NCBI GenBank assembly: GCA_913045415.1
Contig: CAJWPW010000006.1
Span: forward strand, 1 to 15,427
DNA from: an uncultured Fidelibacterota bacterium
GTDB taxonomy: Bacteria; Marinisomatota; Marinisomatia; Marinisomatales; UBA1611
DNA: 15,427 bases
Reading direction: 5' to 3'
A model generated the notes under the pieces. It did no database searches. It was not told where the DNA came from and saw only the letters and a list, made by a program, of their open reading frames with translations. The position numbers and the translations under genes were made by a program. This document shows positions 15,170 through 15,427 of this stretch, in pieces (the first letter of the stretch is position 1; each line of letters begins with the position of its first letter).

Positions 15170-15427
15170 ATCTTTCCAATTTCCAAATTGAATTTGATAA
15201 AATGATGAACCGAGACTATTTTTCGGATAAAGTTCATCCTATGCGACAGGAGGCATTTTCTAAATTCCTGGAAATGGGGCTACCTACAAAAAAATGGGAA
15301 GACTGGCAATTCACCAATTTATCATCCATATCGAAAGGAAAATTCCGACTATCTGAAGTTCAAGACACGCCAAAAGGGGATATTGATATTTCCCAATACG
15401 AAATTAATGATTTAGAAACGATTGTCA
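15166..15427 (+). CDS. sufD: Fe-S assembly scaffold SufD, N-terminal part (cut by window end)
   Basis: Eighty-seven codons are readable from the ATG that overlaps the sufC stop (ATGA) to the window edge with no stop. The motif GLPTKKWEDWQFTNLSSI (38-55) is the SufD N-terminal signature (GLPT-K-E-W-T-L), preceded by an R-x-A-x3-F-type helix (27-34). SufD is the SufB paralogue that completes the SufBC2D scaffold and is needed for iron acquisition in that complex. The central beta-helix and C-terminal SufC-binding region lie outside the window. Cysteine desulfurase (sufS) and sufE or sufU are expected next but cannot be seen. Confidence 0.9.
   Translation, partial: MNLSNFQIEFDKMMNRDYFSDKVHPMRQEAFSKFLEMGLPTKKWEDWQFTNLSSISKGKFRLSEVQDTPKGDIDISQYEINDLETIV

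Overview
The window reads as ordinary bacterial chromosome with densely packed housekeeping genes and no sign of phage, transposons or CRISPR. LptF/LptG and a membrane-anchored class A penicillin-binding protein point to a Gram-negative cell envelope. Start codons almost never have a Shine-Dalgarno sequence, and 2-oxoglutarate oxidation uses ferredoxin-type KorAB. Together these suggest a member of the FCB superphylum or a relative; Marinimicrobia (SAR406) would fit, but that is an impression from protein character, not a proven placement.

Left end (1-459): a rho-independent terminator and two minus-strand tRNA genes, tRNA-His(GUG) then tRNA-Pro(UGG), both without an encoded CCA. A divergent LptF/LptG-family permease follows (460-1830, +). 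It runs head-on, with a 6-base gap, into a minus-strand block: korA (2-oxoglutarate:ferredoxin oxidoreductase, gamma+alpha fusion), korB, fumC and a PBP1A-type peptidoglycan synthase (8307 down to 1837). korA-korB-fumC are 1-4 bases apart and look like one TCA-cycle operon.

A divergent promoter region (8308-8526) separates korA from a plus-strand block: a CASTOR/POLLUX-type channel with RCK/TrkA_N-like domains, selD, then an iron-sulfur assembly operon, iscR-sufT-sufA-sufB-sufC-sufD, whose last gene is cut by the window edge.

Two points stand out. First, selD is itself a selenoprotein gene: an in-frame TGA (10571-10573) lies at the catalytic position of the motif SHGSG-U-ACKIGP, followed by SECIS-like hairpins. 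A caller that treats TGA as stop starts at codon 37 and loses the active site, leaving an apparently gene-free stretch. Second, a perfect dyad ACGACTA-AAA-TAGTCGT lies 59 bases upstream of the IscR-like gene. Its 13-base core fits the Type 1 IscR operator known from enterobacteria, and the protein has the IscR C-x5-C-x5-C cluster motif but an Arg where E. coli IscR has its His ligand. This suggests autoregulation of suf by an Fe-S sensor. I also see an unexplained 12-bp hairpin between sufB and sufC, and a duplicated 22-base leader in front of those two genes.

I do not see a wholly undescribed multi-gene system. The novelty is in selD recoding and suf regulation. No gene-free stretch exceeds about 220 bases once selD is given its true start.
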